Source of the DNA: Funiculus sociatus GB2-C1
GTDB taxonomy: Bacteria > Cyanobacteriota > Cyanobacteriia > Cyanobacteriales > FACHB-T130
Reading direction: 5' to 3'
DNA length: 55,016 nt
NCBI RefSeq assembly: GCF_039962115.1
Contig: NZ_JAMPKJ010000040.1
Location: 1-55,016, forward strand
Of this stretch, positions 28,532-37,052 are shown one piece after another (within the stretch, counting starts at the first letter, position 1; every line of letters begins with the position of its first letter). The notes below the pieces were generated by a model. That model saw only the letters and a list, made by a program, of their open reading frames with translations, did not search any database and was not told the origin of the DNA. Position numbers and translations under genes: made by a program.

Positions 28532-28830
28532 CAAAAATATTAATCCCTTCATTAATAAATTTTGTCAGATTGGTTGAGGAACCAAACTCAGCATACAGAC
28601 CCTCGGAAAATTTAACGTTAATTCATTAATAATTTTTGCATTAATCTAAGCTGTGTCATAAATCGTTAAGTTTTTACTGCGATATCAGCAGTATGCTTAA
28701 TTATGAAAAGCCAGTACGTAAATAAAACGACTGCTATAAATTGCAGTTATCATACCCTCATTAATTACGTGATTAATTGGGCATGAAATCTATAAAAGCA
28801 AAGAGATTTTTCTGAAAAAGAGGCACTTCA
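28532..28830. other. 300-bp AT-rich region before the usp gene
   Basis: Rich in ATTAAT/TTAATT motifs and palindromic fragments such as TAATTACGTGATTA, with no coding frame. It presumably holds the usp promoter. No consensus -35/-10 pair stands out. Confidence 0.45.
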
Positions 28831-29682
28831 ATGATTGAAAAAATTTTATTAGCCGATTCTGGAACTGGACAATCTAAAGAAATGCTCAAGGCTTTGATGG
28901 AACTGCCTTCAATCCAACGAGCCTCAGTCAGCATATTACACGTTGTTCCTTCCCAAGTTACCAGTGAAGCCTTGACCGCAAAATGGGAAGAAGGGGGCAG
29001 AATTCTCGCTACTTCCATGCAGACATTGAACCTCGACCCAAGTCGCGTTTCTACCATGCTACAACAGGGCGACCCAAAGACTACAGTTTGCCAGGTAGCT
29101 GAAGACATTAATGCTGATTTAATTATTATGGGTTCGCGAGGGCTGAAGCGCCTAGAGTCCATTTTAGAAAATTCCGTCAGCCAATATGTTTTCCAGTTGT
29201 CCTCTCGTCCGATGTTGTTGGTTAAAGACGATATTTACGTTAAAAAAATTAACCGCCTCATGGTAGCAATGGATGGCTCTGACTCGGCAAAACAATGCTT
29301 AAGTCTGGCTATGTTCCTGTTGCGAGATATTAAGGGAGGAATGCTGATTTTGGCCCACGTCAATAAGGCGCGGACAGCCTTTGCTGAAGAATCACAAGCT
29401 AACCCAGAAAAAGATCCCGTCCTTGCACCAGCGATCGCAGAAGCGAAAAAACAAGGCATCGCTTACAAGTGTGTCACGGGTACTGGTAAGCCGGGACCAG
29501 AAATCTGTCGTTTGGCAGAGGACTTGAATGTCGATCTACTAATGCTAGGTTCCCCAGACCGTCGTCCCTCCATCGCCAAGGGTTTACCGGATTTGGATCG
29601 GCTGCTGGGAACTTCCCTATCCGACTATGTACGGGTTTATGCGAATTGTCCCGTACTGCTAGGACGCACAGCTACTGCTTAA
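28831..29682 (+). CDS. Tandem-domain universal stress protein
   Basis: 283 residues in two UspA-type alpha/beta domains (about 1-132 and 140-281). The first ends in the ATP-binding pattern MGSRGLKRLESILENSVSQY and PMLLVK. The second has a degenerate version, LGSPDRRPSIAKG with an insertion, then SLSDYV and CPVLLG, so nucleotide binding may be confined to the first half. Universal stress proteins are soluble proteins that modulate stress survival; the specific role here is unknown. Start ATG 28831 follows a purine-rich AAAAAGAGGC leader. It converges with psbM through a shared hairpin. Confidence 0.93.
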   Translation: MIEKILLADSGTGQSKEMLKALMELPSIQRASVSILHVVPSQVTSEALTAKWEEGGRILATSMQTLNLDPSRVSTMLQQGDPKTTVCQVAEDINADLIIMGSRGLKRLESILENSVSQYVFQLSSRPMLLVKDDIYVKKINRLMVAMDGSDSAKQCLSLAMFLLRDIKGGMLILAHVNKARTAFAEESQANPEKDPVLAPAIAEAKKQGIAYKCVTGTGKPGPEICRLAEDLNVDLLMLGSPDRRPSIAKGLPDLDRLLGTSLSDYVRVYANCPVLLGRTATA

Positions 29683-29702
29683 AGCGATCGCCTAAAAAAT
29701 AG

Positions 29703-29739
29703 CAAAACCCCCTCTAGCTAAGGCTATGGGGGGATTTTG
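29703..29739. terminator. Shared terminator between usp and psbM
   Basis: CAAAACCCCC (29703-29712) pairs with GGGGG-A-TTTTG (29729-29739) with one bulge. A-rich and T-rich ends on opposite sides allow use in both directions, and the hairpin sits between converging stops at 29682 and 29754. Confidence 0.75.
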
Positions 29740-29753
29740 TTTTAGGCAGACTA

Positions 29754-29870
29754 TTAAGGATTCTTGTTGCTTTCGCGGCTAGCAGTTTGGATGTACAGAA
29801 TCAACAAGAAAACTGTGGGAACCAGCACAAACAGGATGCTGGCGACAAAACCAAGATCGTTAACTTGCAT
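29754..29870 (-). CDS. psbM: Photosystem II subunit M
   Basis: A 38-residue single-helix protein: [20 protein letters not shown] is followed by FLLILYIQT and a polar tail ending SNKNP. This is the PsbM signature almost exactly. PsbM sits at the dimer interface of photosystem II in the thylakoid membrane and stabilises the dimer. It is too short for common length cut-offs and is easily missed. It converges with the universal stress protein gene; the leader upstream of the ATG has no evident Shine-Dalgarno site. Confidence 0.96.
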   Translation of the reverse strand: MQVNDLGFVASILFVLVPTVFLLILYIQTASRESNKNP

Positions 29871-30258
29871 TGAACCCAGCCTTTAATTAACTTCTAAAGC
29901 ACCACCTTTAAGAATATCTCATTTCAATCCCTAATAGGGATCTTAAGTAAGACAAAACCACCACTAGATTTAAATACACGCCCCAGCCGACGCGGGTAAA
30001 CCCAGTTCGCCAGCAACCGACTAAACAAAACTCCAATCTCGCTACAATCAATATCTGACAGCCCCATAACCTTATTCCTATTTTTGGGACTCGTTTTTGT
30101 CTAGGTATAGTTCGCTGGTCTTAATAACTTTGGTTTTCAACCATTGAGCTGTGGTTCGTCAATCCATGTAGAGAAAGTTTTTGTCATGTTGAGCCTAGTA
30201 GGTTTAAAAAGAAAAGAGCCTCTAACTTAAGGTTGCCTTTTTGCGATCGGCCCGTAAG
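29871..30258. other. 390-bp intergenic region upstream of psbM
   Basis: No supported gene. It should contain the psbM promoter on the minus strand and the end of the following minus-strand membrane-protein transcript. A small palindrome CCCTAATAGGG is at about 29931-29941. Confidence 0.5.
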
Positions 30259-30870
30259 TTAACTGACTGGTTTCTCTGGGAATTTTCCAGTGTGATAGGT
30301 GGTTTCCTGAAGCAAATGGCTAACCAGGAGTTTGAGAAAGAAGAACGGCACGAACCATTCCAGACCAAGCGTGGGGGTCACGACGTAGCGATCGCCCAGC
30401 AGCGATAATCCGTAAAGCCCCAGAGCAACCGGGCGCTGGAGATACAGAGGCGATCGCAAAATCAAAATTGATGCCCCCAACAGGTAGCCAGATGTGCCAA
30501 GCCAGAAGGCCCAATCTCCTCCCCGAAACAGCACCGCTACGAGTAAAACATGGATGAGATGGAAGGACACAAATGCTAGATGCTGCCGCCAACCCTGTCC
30601 AGGGCGATGATACCAGCGTTTAGCAGTAGATGTGGCATTGGTCAGGACACCCCCGACTAAATCGAGCGCCAAAAGCGCGATCAGTCCTAATTGCAGGGGT
30701 GTCCACTGGGCGGGGAGGGTTAGCGCATAGGCTGGAGCCGCAACCATCGCTACCAAGGGCGGCACAAATTGCAATAGCAACTCAGCTTTTGTCGCCCCTG
30801 GCCCGGTCAAGCGATCCACCAGACCGCCCGACCCGTTGCGGGGCGAGGCATCTCTCCAATCGGAGTCCAT
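30259..30870 (-). CDS. Multi-pass membrane protein, unknown function (203 aa)
   Basis: Five or six hydrophobic segments are visible, at about 32-50, 58-76, 95-112, 118-137, 141-160 and 170-190. Short charged loops separate them, including KRWYHRPGQGW and a histidine pair in SFHLIHVLL. The N-terminus (about 1-25) is polar. I do not recognise the family. It is divergent from a tetR gene, and a palindromic operator candidate begins 11 bases upstream of its start codon, so control by that regulator is likely. A substrate or stress linked to the regulator cannot be deduced. Confidence 0.8.
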   Translation of the reverse strand: MDSDWRDASPRNGSGGLVDRLTGPGATKAELLLQFVPPLVAMVAAPAYALTLPAQWTPLQLGLIALLALDLVGGVLTNATSTAKRWYHRPGQGWRQHLAFVSFHLIHVLLVAVLFRGGDWAFWLGTSGYLLGASILILRSPLYLQRPVALGLYGLSLLGDRYVVTPTLGLEWFVPFFFLKLLVSHLLQETTYHTGKFPEKPVS

Positions 30871-30880
30871 ACGACAACCT

Positions 30881-30896
30881 CATAACACTTGTTATG
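30881..30896. promoter_or_regulatory. Candidate TetR operator 1
   Basis: CATAACA-CT-TGTTATG is a perfect 7+7 inverted repeat with a 2-base spacer, 11 bases upstream of the leftward membrane-protein start. Confidence 0.75.
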
Positions 30897-30904
30897 CTCA
30901 AAAA

Positions 30905-30918
30905 ATAACAACTGTTAT
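30905..30918. promoter_or_regulatory. Candidate TetR operator 2
   Basis: ATAACA-AC-TGTTAT repeats the arms of operator 1. The two centres are 23 bp apart, close to two helical turns, in the region between the divergent genes. Confidence 0.75.
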
Positions 30919-30979
30919 GATAATGTGTCAAGAGGATTGCCCCCTGTTTCAGTTCCCTTGATATTCAGCCTTGATTGTC

Positions 30980-31570
30980 ATGTCCCAACGCGATCGCCGT
31001 CTTGAAGTCTCTGAAGCTGCCTGGCGGGTCATTGTCCGAGAGGGGTTAGATCGCACCAGTATGCGGGCGATCGCCCAGGAGCTTGGTTGCACCACAGGAG
31101 TCGTCACCCACTATTTCCGAGATAAGCAAGAGTTAATTCTCTTTGCTCTCAATCAAGTCACTCAGTCCCTACTCAAGGCAATACAGGCCCCAACAGGGCA
31201 GGAGCTTGGAGTTGATCGCCTCCTAAACATGGTGTCAGCATTTTTGCCCCTTGATGTTGAACGGCAAGCTATTCTCAAGGTCTGGTTAGCCTTTTTGGGA
31301 TACGCCGTTGGACGAGATTCCCTGATGGCTGAACACCAAAGGAGTGCTGCCCAACTCCGTGAGGTAATTCTGCAAGAGTTACAAACTCTTCAGTCAGCCA
31401 ATCTGATTCGAGATGATGCAGACCTTGAGTTAGAAGCCAACGCCCTCTTAGCCCTTGCCAATGGAGTTAGCCTAGACTTCCTCATTCAAGCCAAACGTCT
31501 CAGCCCGGAGCAACAGCAACAGGTTATCCGACGCTACGTTGATGAGTTGCTGTCTACTCATATCAAGTAA
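30980..31570 (+). CDS. TetR-family transcriptional regulator
   Basis: 196 residues from ATG 30980; a TTG three codons upstream is possible. The N-terminal helix-turn-helix is typical: TSMRAIAQELGCTTGVVTHY followed by FRDKQELI. The C-terminal part (about 70-190) is the ligand-binding helical domain, with a BetI-like look. Two near-identical palindromes upstream lie where a TetR dimer would bind, suggesting self-regulation and control of the divergent membrane protein. The stop codon overlaps the start of the lysE-type gene by one base, indicating translational coupling, so the exporter may be part of the same response. The inducer is unknown. Confidence 0.93.
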   Translation: MSQRDRRLEVSEAAWRVIVREGLDRTSMRAIAQELGCTTGVVTHYFRDKQELILFALNQVTQSLLKAIQAPTGQELGVDRLLNMVSAFLPLDVERQAILKVWLAFLGYAVGRDSLMAEHQRSAAQLREVILQELQTLQSANLIRDDADLELEANALLALANGVSLDFLIQAKRLSPEQQQQVIRRYVDELLSTHIK

Positions 31571-32205
31571 TGGTTATACCGATGCAAAGCAGTATGACAT
31601 TCAGCAGCATTGTTGCATTATTCAGTGCCATGATTATTCTGGCTTCTATTCCCAGCGTTAGTGTATTAGCTGTCACCACAAGAGCAGCTACATCTGGATT
31701 TATTCATGGTATTTTCACAACCTTAGGGATAGTGCTTGGTGACATCATTTTCATAATAATAGCTATTTGGGGGTTGTCGTTTCTTGCTGAAGCGATGGGA
31801 AGCTTATTTGTCCTTATAAAATACCTGGGTGCGGCTTATCTTATATTGTTGGGAATAGGGCTATGGAAGTCAAAATTAAATAATATTGAGACAGAGGAGG
31901 TTGTAAAATCCTCTTTGCTGTCCAGTTTTCTGACTGGATTGTTTATTACATTGGGCGATCAAAAAGCGACGTTATTTTATCTTGGATTTTTTCCTGCTTT
32001 CGTTGATATTTCTAAAATATCTTATTGGGATACGCTCATCATTATCACAATTACTATAGTAGCCGTAGGCGGTGTAAAACTTGGTTATGCGTTTCTGGCG
32101 GATAAAGCTAGATTTTTTATTAGTTCCAAAGTAAGGAAAAGAATAAACATTGCTGCTGGCTGTGTAATGATTGGTGTTGGAGTGTTTTTACTAACAAAAG
32201 TTTAA
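31570..32205 (+). CDS. LysE/RhtB-family exporter
   Basis: 211 residues with about six hydrophobic helices. The family pattern is clear: a long first helix leading to ASIPSVSVLAVTTRAATSG, a GIVLGDIIF second helix, and KYLGAAYLILLGIGLWKS. LysE/RhtB proteins export amino acids or small metabolites across the inner membrane. It overlaps the upstream tetR stop by one base, so the two are translated together. It is visibly more AT-rich than its neighbours and abuts an IS630-type element, which suggests recent transfer. Alternative starts at the inner ATGs (31582, 31594) would trim 4 or 8 residues. Confidence 0.88.
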   Translation: MVIPMQSSMTFSSIVALFSAMIILASIPSVSVLAVTTRAATSGFIHGIFTTLGIVLGDIIFIIIAIWGLSFLAEAMGSLFVLIKYLGAAYLILLGIGLWKSKLNNIETEEVVKSSLLSSFLTGLFITLGDQKATLFYLGFFPAFVDISKISYWDTLIIITITIVAVGGVKLGYAFLADKARFFISSKVRKRINIAAGCVMIGVGVFLLTKV

Positions 32206-32206
32206 T

Positions 32207-33239
32207 TATAGCAATTCTCAGAGTTATGGGGTACGATGTAGTGCAAGTATATAAATTATAAAAATCAGCAATGAGACCTTATCCGATTGAGTTTCGGCAA
32301 AAAATAATTGAAGTCTATGAACAGGAAGGTATCTCCATAAGGAGTCTAGCTCAACGATTTTATGTTGCTAAAAGCAATGTTGCAAAAATTAATCAAGCAA
32401 TATAAAGAAACAGGAGATATTCATCCTTATCCTCAAGGGGGAAGCCCGGAACCGAAGCTCAAGGAAGAGCAATTAGTTGATTTAGTAGAAATCATTGAAG
32501 CCAATAATGACGCGACGCTCGAAGAACTTTGTGACTTACTTGAAGAAAAGGTACAAGTGAGAGTCAGTCGAGCCACGATGGGAAGAATTACGCAAAAATT
32601 AAACTATAGTGTAAAAAAAAAACTCTGTACGCCGCAGAAAAAACAAGTGAGAGAGTACAGGAGCAGCGAGTTGAGTTTTGGTCAAAAATCCAAGATATTC
32701 CAGTAGAAAACCTGGTTTTCATTGATGAATCAGGAGTTAACTTGGCAATGCTGAGGCTTTACGCCAGAGCTTTAAAAGGGAAGAGAGCAAGAGGGGAAAA
32801 GCCTCAAAAGCGAGGAAAAAAATATCTCTTTGATTGCTGCTTTATCCGTTCAAGAGTTGATAGCATCAGTCAGTATATATGGGGCAGTAGATGGCGTGAC
32901 ATTTGAAGCTTTTATCCTTCAGGAATTAATCCCTAAACTCTGGAAGGATGCTTGTGTTGTTATGGATAATGCCAAAATCCATCAAGGAGAGATGGTAAGA
33001 GAATTTATAGAAAAAGCCGGAGCCAAACTTCTGTATTTATCTCCTTACTCTCCTGAGTTTTCCCCAATTGAGAATTTTTGGTCAAAAGTTAAATCTATCT
33101 TAAGAAAGACAGCAGCAAGAACATATAAAGATTTAATTGATGCCATTGCCAACGCCATGCTTGAGGTGACTCAGTCAAATATCCGTAACTGGTTTGCTCA
33201 TTGTTGTTACTGTGCCTCATGAGTGCGAGAATCGCTATA
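32207..33239 (+). mobile_element. IS630-family insertion sequence (decayed)
   Basis: TATAGCAATTCTC at the left end and GAGAATCGCTATA at the right are near-perfect inverted repeats, differing at one base. The outer TA matches the TA target duplication used by IS630/Tc1 elements. About 1.03 kb long. The left end begins 2 bases after the lysE-type stop codon. Confidence 0.9.
32271..33222 (+). pseudogene. IS630-family transposase with three frame changes
   Basis: Starting at ATG 32271 the protein begins MRPYPIEFRQKIIEVYEQEG, the expected N-terminus. The frame changes near 32380-32390 (one base must be skipped), in a run of ten A at 32613-32622 (a -1 shift restores the family sequence) and in a run of seven A at 32816-32822 (one extra A). 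Joined across these points, the protein retains a helix-turn-helix and all three catalytic residues: FIDESGVN, VVMDNAKIHQG and SPEFSPIEN. The A10 site could be programmed frameshifting, but three changes argue for inactivation. Confidence 0.88.
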
Positions 33240-33682
33240 AGTAGATGGATTTAATTATTTGTAGGATGGATAAAGCAACTAAGCGAAACCCATCCAACCA
33301 ATGTCAACGTTGGGTGAGTTTCCTCAACCCAACCTACATTACTCATCAAAACAATAAGTCTTACAAATCCCAAATATAATTGGGAAATTAGAAATATTTT
33401 TAGCCAAGGGAGAATGAGATTAAAACAAATAAATGGCAAACTAATTAAAGAGAATTTATTTACAATGTTTAATCGCCGCCAGTATCTCCAATTTATGGAA
33501 AAATTGGCTCAAAGTTCCCCATAAATTGGGAGATTAAGTCTTATTTCCACTGTCTAAGCGTCTCGATTATAACTTTTGGGATATCTTAGAAGCGCTCCTA
33601 GTGGTCTTTTCATCATATTTTGAACAGGTGTAGAGACGTTTTATACAACGTCTCTATATTGCTGTGGAAATTAATAACAAGC
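33240..33682. other. 440-bp gene-free region with palindromes
   Basis: Contains a GGATGGATAAAGC...ACCCATCC and GTTGGGTGAG...CAACCCAACC palindromic segment at about 33262-33340. A hairpin TAGAGACGTT/AACGTCTCTA at 33631-33656 lies just downstream of the ferredoxin stop, probably its terminator. No gene is supported. Confidence 0.6.
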
Positions 33683-33982
33683 CTATCGTGGCTTTGTTTT
33701 CACACTTACTGGGCCATTTACCACCACTTGACAAGCTAAACGGTAGGTTTCTGGTTTTTTCTTCAGTTTCCGGGTTTCAAAATCAGTCCGAGGCGAAAGA
33801 TTTTCTATACCTTCCTGAATTTCTACAATACAGGTAGCGCATTGACCGTAGCCCCCGCAGTTCATCATCTTTCCCCTAAGGGTATAGATATCAATGCCAT
33901 TCTCTAGGGCTTTTTCTCTTAAGTTAGCCCCATCAGCTGCGATCGCTTCCCGATTTTCGTTGACAAACGTAATATTAGCCAT
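33683..33982 (-). CDS. [2Fe-2S] ferredoxin
   Basis: 99 residues of a soluble single-domain [2Fe-2S] ferredoxin, an electron carrier. Cluster ligands are C42, C48, C51 ([10 protein letters not shown]) and C84 (LACQ), giving spacing C-x5-C-x2-C-x32-C. This differs from the plant-type photosynthetic PetF spacing (C-x4-C-x2-C-x29-C), so it is probably a specialised ferredoxin rather than the main photosynthetic one. The C-terminus is basic (KTKPR). Redox partner unknown; neighbours (an insertion sequence and an efflux system) offer no clue. Confidence 0.92.
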   Translation of the reverse strand: MANITFVNENREAIAADGANLREKALENGIDIYTLRGKMMNCGGYGQCATCIVEIQEGIENLSPRTDFETRKLKKKPETYRLACQVVVNGPVSVKTKPR

Positions 33983-34297
33983 CAGCCCTTTTCACTCACA
34001 TCGTTCCTATTAAGAAATCTTAAAAAATTTTATGAAGTTAGCAAAGGTGATATGTACTGAAACCGAGAACAACGTTTTGAGACACAGTAGGGGCAATTCA
34101 TAAATCATCCGATTTATTTTAGGCTTGCACGGTCGGCAAATCCGGAAATTTTCTTGTAAGCATTGCCCCTACCCTTCTTGTCCCACCCTCTTGAAAACTG
34201 AAACAAAACCTAAGCAATGCTAACCACAGACACGATAAATCGCCTCTAGAAAAAGTCAGCTCAGAATGAAATAATTACCTGGTTTGACAGAATCGGT
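33983..34297. repeat. Intergenic region with a small inverted-repeat element
   Basis: GTAGGGGCAAT (34087-34097) and ATTGCCCCTAC (34162-34172) are exact 11-base inverted repeats 86 bases across, resembling a miniature repeat element. The rest is AT-rich and includes the ferredoxin promoter region. No gene. Confidence 0.6.
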
Positions 34298-35986
34298 CTA
34301 CAAGGGGTTATCAGAAAGTTCACTGCCTGGGAGGTTGCTAATGTTGCGTTGGAGGGCTGCCAACGAACGATTGTAATCCAGAACAGCTCTGAGTCGGTTG
34401 ACTCTAGCGCGGGTCAGCTCAGTTTGAGCGCTAATTACATCAGTCTGCGTACCGACACCCGATCTAAATCGTAACTCAGCCAAACGCAAGCTTTCTTCTG
34501 CCTGAGTAACGGCGAAGAAAGCAGTTTGAATGTTCTCCGCATTCGATCTTAAATTGAAATAAGCTCGTTCCACCTCCAAGCGGATTTGGTTGCGTTGGTC
34601 AGCAAACTGAGTTTCTGCGATCGCAATATTAGCTCTTTCCTGCTCCGCTCTGGCTCTGGCGGCTCCCCCATCGAAAAAGTCCCAGCGAAATCTTGCCCCC
34701 AAGGTTAAGCCGTCGGCAGGCCCCAATTCATCATTGAACACCCCTAAAACATCGTAGGTCGCAAACAAACTTACTTGCGGGCTTGTGCCAGCCAGCGCAA
34801 TACGCCGTTGCTGTTCGCTGATGTTCCGCCGAGCCAAGAGCTGTTCCAACTCTGCCCGGTTCTTTAGCGCCAGGATAATACTCTGTTCTAGTGTAAGATT
34901 CCACTCCCCAGCAAACTCAACTTGGTCTGCCGCAGCCACCTCAGCCCTCTGAGCTAAACTTAACAATTGGGTTAACTGCCTGCGGGCAATACTTTGTTGA
35001 CTTCTGGTGCGAGTTAGGTCTTGGACGGCATTCGCCAGCTGCACTTGAAACCGCAGTACATCAAAGCGCGTTCCCAGTCCAGCTTGTTCTAGCAACTGAG
35101 CATCCTCAAGACTTCTAGCAGCATCTCTCACCGCCGCAGTAGAAATCTCAACTTGGGAATCTGCCTCTTGCAAATCGTAGTAAGAATTCGTAACATCCAA
35201 ACGGACTTGTTCGAGTTGGCGTTCCAAATCTAACTGATCGAAACGCGCCTGTTGTTCTGCTGCTTGGATACGCGCTCCTCGTCTACCAGAGGTAAAGAGG
35301 TCATAGCTGACTTCAAACCTGCTGTCAAAGCTTGTCGAGACAGTATTGTCATCCCCCAGTGCTGGCCTTAATGGGGATGACTGTTGTCTGGCATTGGATA
35401 GCTCAGCACTGGCAGAATCCGATCTGGTGAAATTGGCTTGCACACCAATGTTGGGATACTCAGCCGCAAGAGCTTCTCGCAGCGCCGCCCGACTGCGCTC
35501 TGCGGTCAGAAGTGCAACTTGTAAATCCCGATTGTTACGCCGCGCCAGTACAAGAGCCTGTTCCAGCGTTATCCGTTGGAAGTTTTGAATTTGTACTTCC
35601 TCTGGTTTGGTGGGAAATAGCAGGGGATTGGCGCTGGGGTTGAGGTATTCGGGGGGTAAAGGTGGGTTCTGAGTTTTGGTTTCTGAGCTTTGTTGAGTTA
35701 CGACGTTACTCCCGTTCCCTGTTTCCTGGGCCTGTTGGTTCTTCTGGGGAGCAGATGGAGCCATACCCCCGTTGCCAGAATTAAGCATAGGGGAGGTAGG
35801 ACGAGTTTCTGCTTCGTCCTTATTTTCCTGTGTGCTGATTTCTGACTTGGGAGTTTCAACTTTTTGACTTGGGGGGCTTTCTTGTGCAGCACTCAGCTTT
35901 GCATACGCCAAGGTGAGAGCAAGACCTGCACCCACAGCCATAAAACCAGTTCCTACCCAATGAAACGGATGTCTAGAAGTTGGCAT
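34298..35986 (-). CDS. TolC-family outer-membrane efflux protein
   Basis: 562 residues. A signal-like helix (about 10-34) and a long polar Pro/Gln/Ser/Glu-rich stretch (about 35-130) precede two TolC repeats of helix-strand-helix type (about 138-340 and 345-550). ITLEQALVLARRNNRDLQVA and LTLEQSIILALKNRAELEQ open the repeats. Gln/Arg/Ala-rich coiled coils follow each. The protein forms a trimeric outer-membrane channel and periplasmic tunnel. It belongs functionally with the HlyD and RND genes about 1-5 kb to the right, though transcribed in the opposite direction. The low-complexity N-terminal extension is longer than in E. coli TolC. Confidence 0.92.
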   Translation of the reverse strand: MPTSRHPFHWVGTGFMAVGAGLALTLAYAKLSAAQESPPSQKVETPKSEISTQENKDEAETRPTSPMLNSGNGGMAPSAPQKNQQAQETGNGSNVVTQQSSETKTQNPPLPPEYLNPSANPLLFPTKPEEVQIQNFQRITLEQALVLARRNNRDLQVALLTAERSRAALREALAAEYPNIGVQANFTRSDSASAELSNARQQSSPLRPALGDDNTVSTSFDSRFEVSYDLFTSGRRGARIQAAEQQARFDQLDLERQLEQVRLDVTNSYYDLQEADSQVEISTAAVRDAARSLEDAQLLEQAGLGTRFDVLRFQVQLANAVQDLTRTRSQQSIARRQLTQLLSLAQRAEVAAADQVEFAGEWNLTLEQSIILALKNRAELEQLLARRNISEQQRRIALAGTSPQVSLFATYDVLGVFNDELGPADGLTLGARFRWDFFDGGAARARAEQERANIAIAETQFADQRNQIRLEVERAYFNLRSNAENIQTAFFAVTQAEESLRLAELRFRSGVGTQTDVISAQTELTRARVNRLRAVLDYNRSLAALQRNISNLPGSELSDNPL

Positions 35987-36184
35987 AAGTTTTTGAATTT
36001 GGTCTTTTGCTCTTAGAAAAACTTTTCTTCAGCTTCAAGCAACCTTATGCAGAATACCGGGTTGCGATCGCGCTTGGCAAACGAATTTTTATTAATTGCT
36101 CCCCATTGGTTGAAAGCGCCGTCGATTCTGCCCGATTCTGATGAATCCTTAATCTAGTGGCGGCTGGGGACTGTGGACTGGGTA

Positions 36185-36709
36185 TCACGAGGAATTGTTT
36201 CTCTTGGTCTCCTCTGCCAGCTGTTCGCTTAACCATTGAATTTCGTCTTGAATCACCATTAAACACCTTTGTAAGACTGCTATTTGGTAGGGATCTGCTG
36301 GCAGAGGTTCTGTTTGTTGACTTTCCAGGCGCAATCGACAAACCATTAAGCGATGCTCCACCAACTTGATTCGGATTGTGGGTTCTATGTGACTAAAAAA
36401 GAAAAACTTGATTGTAAAGCGAGAGCGAGCGTTCACCCAGCTTTCATGCGGGTGTTCTAGCATTTGTTGCATCCATAGCTCGCGCCCTTTATCGCTGATG
36501 CTATATATTTTGCGAATTGAACCTGCCTCTCCTTCCTCCTCTGTGAGTACGCTGATAGCACCCCGCTCCTCCAATCGTCTCAAGAGAGGATATATAGCGC
36601 CGTAGTTGGCACTGATGCAACCACTCATAAACAGTTCTAGTTGCTGCTTCAGGCGATATCCATGTAGCGGTTCGCGTTGCAGTAAACCTAAAGTAGCCAA
36701 TTCAAGCAT
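36185..36709 (-). CDS. PadR-family transcriptional regulator
   Basis: 174 residues: an N-terminal winged helix (MLELATLGLLQREPLHGYRL, NYGAIYPLLRRLEERGAISV) and a C-terminal helical domain (about 95-170). PadR proteins repress genes for detoxification and efflux and lose DNA binding when a ligand is bound. It lies between the TolC gene and the HlyD-RND genes and diverges from the latter, which points to control of the efflux cluster. Overlapping palindromes begin 5 bases upstream of its start codon, suggesting self-repression. Confidence 0.92.
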   Translation of the reverse strand: MLELATLGLLQREPLHGYRLKQQLELFMSGCISANYGAIYPLLRRLEERGAISVLTEEEGEAGSIRKIYSISDKGRELWMQQMLEHPHESWVNARSRFTIKFFFFSHIEPTIRIKLVEHRLMVCRLRLESQQTEPLPADPYQIAVLQRCLMVIQDEIQWLSEQLAEETKRNNSS

Positions 36710-37052
36710 TTTGTATCAAACTGATATAAATATCTGTTGCATCTGTTGCATTCGATTTTAATATGTATGGTATTGCCTTGCATCTGCATTGAGAATAGAG
36801 CGTTTGACCTCTTCCCTACAAGGGGAGGGGAGTTTAAGCATAATAATCCCTCATTTGAGATGCACACTCTTGCCCCAACCCCTCCCCTTTTAGGGAAAAG
36901 GTTGGGGGAAAGGTTTTTTATGGGTGATGGTGTAGGAAGCTTTTCGTGATTGCTGCGATCGCGCAATAAACTATGCACTCGTCAATAAGCAGCCACGCAA
37001 GAGCGAAAGTTGTTAAAGTACCGCCAGCCTTGTCAAAGGAAAGGAAACGAAG
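36710..37052. other. Divergent regulatory region with a palindromic repeat element
   Basis: Besides the operator candidate at 36714-36734, arms at 36808-36830 and 36879-36901 (CCCTACAAGGGGAGGGG against CCCCTCCCCTTTTAGGG) form an imperfect inverted repeat of about 22 bases. The element resembles the CTCTCCT/AGGAGAGG segment at 51067. Located between the padR and hlyD starts. Confidence 0.6.
36714..36734. promoter_or_regulatory. Candidate PadR operator
   Basis: Two overlapping palindromes, TATCA-AAC-TGATA (36714-36726) and GATAT-AA-ATATC (36723-36734), just upstream of the padR ATG at 36709. The position fits repression of padR itself. Assignment by position only. Confidence 0.5.

Noticed and set aside
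32613-32622. Programmed -1 frameshifting at the A10 run as evidence of an active transposase
   Set aside because: Two other frame breaks remain unexplained, so the element is more likely inactive even if this site once was programmed.
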